Shown in pieces: positions 30,430-30,500 of a stretch of DNA of 30,500 bases. Numbering within the stretch: position 1 is the first letter of the stretch; every line of letters begins with the position of its first letter. The translations under genes and the position numbers were made by a program. Source of the DNA: a virus; the IMG/VR virus record IMGVR_UViG_3300042468_000890, positions 1 through 30,500 of that record; one strand, written 5' to 3'. Under the pieces are notes generated by a model. That model did no database searches and was not told where the DNA came from. It saw only the letters and a program-made list of their open reading frames with translations.

Positions 30430-30500
30430 TTACAATCCTTTGCTGCTTGAACTGGGGTTGATGTTGGTAATTTATTGTTATTATTTACACGATCTTTTTC
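30426..30500 (-). CDS. 3' end of a gene running in from the right edge
   Basis: The last 24 codons of a - strand frame are open from the window edge to a TGA that overlaps the next ATG by 4 nt (ATGA). The visible C-terminus reads EKDRVNNNNKLPTSTPVQAA and ends KDCK. It is polar and low-complexity with one Cys, as in secreted or lipoprotein tails, but too short to name. The overlap pattern, the same as elsewhere in this genome, is the main support. Confidence 0.55.
   Translation of the reverse strand, partial: EKDRVNNNNKLPTSTPVQAAKDCK

Overview
The window looks like about 30.5 kb of an AT-rich, tightly packed genome of a lytic tailed phage (Caudoviricetes) infecting a Gram-negative bacterium. 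Gene starts and stops overlap by 4-12 nt again and again, genes run in long same-strand blocks, tRNAs sit between genes, and there is a full phage replication and nucleotide-metabolism set. From memory of the family, the order polymerase - helicase - SSB - SbcD - SbcC - small nuclease - flap exonuclease - dUTPase, together with an NAD+ ligase split into two genes, resembles the early region of phage T5. Most other genes do not look like T5. No integrase, capsid, terminase or tail gene was recognised. The host cannot be named. A B12-dependent ribonucleotide reductase implies that cobalamin is available, and signal-peptide and membrane proteins fit a Gram-negative host.

Left part (1-7.5 kb, + strand): a partial AhpD-like peroxidase component, tRNA-Val(UAC), a GT17 glycosyltransferase fused to a methyltransferase, a GT2-like glycosyltransferase, a CAU-anticodon tRNA that looks like AUA-reading tRNA-Ile2, and a terminator. 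Then come small unknown and HTH-like genes, a beta-propeller protein related to glycoside phosphorylases, a TPR-like protein and a PC4-like ssDNA-binding protein. The sugar-related genes suggest glycan or virion/DNA decoration.

Middle (7.5-24.9 kb, + strand): NAD+ DNA ligase in two genes, a protein with four tandem HTH-like modules, DnaB-type helicase, DnaG-type primase, family A DNA polymerase, UvsW/D10-type helicase, gp32-like SSB, SbcD/SbcC nuclease, PD-(D/E)XK resolvase-like nuclease, flap exonuclease, dUTPase and adenosylcobalamin-dependent ribonucleotide reductase. Together they make dNTPs, copy the genome, process forks and ends, and seal nicks. Across 2.9-21.4 kb there are six sigma70-like promoters, all + strand and all with exactly 17-bp spacers. 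Four intrinsic terminators lie within about 30 nt of the next start codon with no promoter between, which suggests partial termination to set dosage.

Right part: a NodU/CmcH-type carbamoyltransferase (+) ends in a bidirectional terminator at 26.57-26.60 kb. From there to the right edge everything is on the - strand as one apparent operon entering from beyond 30.5 kb: a partial gene, a two-TM protein, a secreted Lys/Glu/Ala/Pro-rich protein, PhoH ATPase, two small proteins, a class III nucleotide cyclase, and a conserved phage-type domain protein. The cyclase is the most unusual gene here. A phage making a cyclic nucleotide could reprogram host signalling or interfere with cyclic-nucleotide immunity, and its two purine-specificity positions are both Asn. 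Every gap longer than about 30 nt between genes holds a tRNA, promoter or terminator; no 300-base stretch is empty.
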